From positions 1-8,807 of the forward strand of contig JAFAPL010000596.1 of the NCBI GenBank assembly GCA_019247135.1: a stretch of DNA of 8,807 nucleotides, in the 5' to 3' direction. A program made the position numbers and the translations under genes. Shown here piece by piece: positions 6,914 through 8,807 of the stretch. Below the pieces are notes generated by a model that had not been told where the DNA came from, did not search any database, and was given only the letters and a program-made list of their open reading frames with translations. How positions within the stretch are numbered: the stretch's first letter is position 1; each line of letters starts with the position of its first letter. The DNA comes from Chloroflexota bacterium. GTDB lineage: Bacteria > Chloroflexota > UBA6077 > CF-72.

Positions 6914-8807
6914 CTATGGCTCCTCGTACGACCAGCCGTAAATCCCGCCGACCACGGTCAGGAAGCCGACGATGACACAGACCGGTATCGCCGCCGGACC
7001 GACCGAGTCGGTCAGCAGCAAACCGCTCGCCATGACGAACAGACCCACCGCGATCACCAGCGGCCAGTACGACGGCGAGGGCATATGAATCAGCGTTGGC
7101 GTCGGAGTCGCCGCCGTCGCTACCGCCATATGCGCTTCTTCCTCGGCGTGCGCGGGTCCACCGGCGAGCGGGGTGACCTCGATCGGGTCCAGGTGCATGC
7201 GCTCGGGGTGCTTCATCGCCCACCACCCGTCGCGTGAGTGCACGACGGGAATGCGGGCGAAGTTGTAGACAGGCGGTGGCGATGGGATCGACCACTCGAG
7301 GGTGGCGCCATCCCACGGGTCATCGGGCGCGACGTCGCCGCTGCGCAGGCTGGTGAAGACGTTGATCACAAACAACAGCACCGAAAAGCCCAGCCCGACC
7401 GCGCCAACGGTTGACATCTGATTCAGCGTCGTGACGCCCAGGCTGGCGTCGTATGTGTAGACGCGGCGCGGCATACCCAGCAGCCCCGTCCAGTGCATGG
7501 GCATGAACGTGATGTTGAAGAAGATCACGAACGTCCAGAAGTTCCACTTGCCCAGGGTCTCGTTCAGCATGCGGCCGCTCATCTTGGGGAACCAGTAGTA
7601 GATTCCCGCCAGCAGCGCCATGATGCTGCCGCCGATCAGGACGTAGTGGATATGGGCGACGATGAAGTACGTGTCGTGCTGGATCAGGTCGGCTGGTGGC
7701 GAAGCGTGCATGATGCCCGACAAGCCGCCAATGATGAACATGCTGATGAAGCCGACCGCGTACAGCATCGCGGTGGTGAACCGCACCGAGCCCTGCCACA
7801 TCGTGGCGATCCAGTTGAAGATCTTGACGCCAGTGGGCACCGCGATGAGCATCGTGCTCGAGGCGAACACCGCGTCGGCGATCGGACCGAGGCCAACGGC
7901 AAACATGTGGTGCGCCCAGACGCCGAACGCCAGGAACGCGATGGCGATACCCGAGTACACCATCACGGCGTAGCCGAAGAGCGGCTTGCGCGAGAAGACG
8001 GGAATAATTTCCGAGATGATGCCCATCGCGGGCAAGATCAGGATGTACACCTCGGGATGCCCGAACACCCAGAAGAGGTGTTGCCACAGGACCGGGTCGC
8101 CGCCGTTCGGCACGCTGTAGAAGTTCGTCCCGAAGAAGCGGTCGAACATCAACAGGATGAGCCCGACGGTGATCGATGGGAAAGCGAGCAGTAGCAGGAT
8201 CATGGTGATCAGCGACATCCACGTGAAGATGGGCAGTCGCATCATGCTCAGGCCCGGTGCCCGCATGTTGATGATCGTCACGAAGAAATTCAGCGCCGCG
8301 GCCAGAGAGGCCACGCCGAGCACCTGCAGGCCAAGCATCCAGAAGTCGATGCCTGGGCCAGGCGAATAGGGTCGGGTGGTCAGGTTCGCGTAGCCAAACC
8401 AGCCCGCATCGGGTGCACCGCCGAGCAGGAAGCTGATGTTGAGCATGATCCCGCCGAGAATGAACGCCCAGAAGCTGAAGGCGTTCAGTCGGGGGAACGC
8501 AACGTCACGGGCGCCGATTTGCAGCGGGATGATGAAGTTGAAGAAGGCCGCGCCCAACGGCATGATCGCGAGGAAGATCATCGTCGTCGCGTGCATCGTG
8601 AACAGCGCGTTGAACATCTCGGCCGACACCAGCGTGTTATTGGGCACCCACAGCTGCAGCCGGATGACGAGCGCTTCCAGCCCGCCGATGCAGAAGAACG
8701 TGAACGCGGAAACTCCGTACAGGATGCCGATGCGCTTGTGGTCGACGGTGGTGAACCAGCTCCACAAGCCTCGGTACGCTGGTGCGACGATCGTCGGCGG
8801 CGCGACG
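6914..8807 (-). CDS. coxA: Cytochrome c oxidase subunit I, type A1, with C-terminal two-helix extension; 5' end outside window
   Basis: Catalytic subunit I; 630 residues are visible, counted here from the first codon at the right edge. The frame is open to the edge and no good start is seen; the N-terminal RGLWSWFTTVDHKRIG typical of the family is present, so only a short leader is missing. Haem a ligands are His72 and His387, haem a3 is His385, and CuB is His250, His299 and His300. The motif GHPEVY (249-254) keeps the channel Glu252 and crosslink Tyr254, so this is the A1 subclass. D-channel residues are Asn90, Asp101 and Asn108; K-channel residues are Thr325 and Lys328. After the core comes a polar linker, then HMPSPSYWPL and two more helices (about 580-598 and 607-625). 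Such tails occur in some bacterial and archaeal subunits I and resemble a small fused subunit IV. coxC starts 2 bp downstream. Confidence 0.96.
   Translation of the reverse strand, partial: VAPPTIVAPAYRGLWSWFTTVDHKRIGILYGVSAFTFFCIGGLEALVIRLQLWVPNNTLVSAEMFNALFTMHATTMIFLAIMPLGAAFFNFIIPLQIGARDVAFPRLNAFSFWAFILGGIMLNISFLLGGAPDAGWFGYANLTTRPYSPGPGIDFWMLGLQVLGVASLAAALNFFVTIINMRAPGLSMMRLPIFTWMSLITMILLLLAFPSITVGLILLMFDRFFGTNFYSVPNGGDPVLWQHLFWVFGHPEVYILILPAMGIISEIIPVFSRKPLFGYAVMVYSGIAIAFLAFGVWAHHMFAVGLGPIADAVFASSTMLIAVPTGVKIFNWIATMWQGSVRFTTAMLYAVGFISMFIIGGLSGIMHASPPADLIQHDTYFIVAHIHYVLIGGSIMALLAGIYYWFPKMSGRMLNETLGKWNFWTFVIFFNITFMPMHWTGLLGMPRRVYTYDASLGVTTLNQMSTVGAVGLGFSVLLFVINVFTSLRSGDVAPDDPWDGATLEWSIPSPPPVYNFARIPVVHSRDGWWAMKHPERMHLDPIEVTPLAGGPAHAEEEAHMAVATAATPTPTLIHMPSPSYWPLVIAVGLFVMASGLLLTDSVGPAAIPVCVIVGFLTVVGGIYGWSYEEP
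6920..6925 (-). promoter_or_regulatory. Ribosome binding site of coxC
   Basis: Minus-strand GAGGAG, 8 bp before the coxC ATG. It lies within the last sense codons of the upstream coxA (the Glu-Glu codons), so coxC translation is embedded in the end of coxA. It fixes the coxC start at 6911. Confidence 0.8.

Noticed and set aside
7493..8194. 233-codon open frame on the plus strand
   Set aside because: Antisense to the A1-type coxA core, with a His/Asp/Glu/Arg-rich composition typical of a shadow frame.

Overview
The window is almost wholly a terminal-oxidase (haem-copper, caa3-type) gene cluster on the minus strand of a GC-rich bacterium. The gene set is a subunit II with a fused haem-c domain, a short five-helix subunit III, a CyoD/COX4-like subunit IV, a CtaG of the caa3 assembly family, and a CtaA-like protein. 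This resembles Chloroflexota or other deep-branching aerobes (Deinococcus-Thermus and Gram-positive types share parts of it). That taxonomic guess is an inference only; there is no rRNA or marker gene here.

Layout, read right to left in the direction of transcription. (1) A first block enters from the right edge: coxA (subunit I, classical A1 type, 5' end outside the window), coxC, coxD, ctaG and a 356-residue membrane protein I cannot name. These genes are joined by 2-5 bp gaps or start/stop overlaps, so they are almost certainly one translationally coupled operon. (2) In the middle lies one small two-helix membrane protein on the plus strand. It diverges from coxB and runs tail-to-tail into the unnamed membrane gene with a 52 bp overlap. 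(3) A second block follows: coxB (CuA domain plus cytochrome c domain), a second coxA of the A2 type (YSHPAVY instead of GHPEVY), and a CtaA/COX15-like haem A synthase gene that runs off the left edge.

Together the genes supply subunits I-IV of a cytochrome c oxidase that takes electrons through its own haem c and CuA to haem a and the haem a3/CuB site. They also supply the copper-assembly factor CtaG and a haem A biosynthesis protein. The unusual point is that two subunit I genes with different proton-channel chemistry share one locus, while only one subunit II, one subunit III and one subunit IV are visible. Either two oxidases share parts, or a second coxB lies just beyond the right edge.

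I saw no RNA genes, mobile elements, CRISPR arrays or convincing terminators. The only non-coding stretch of note is the 237 bp divergent gap upstream of coxB.
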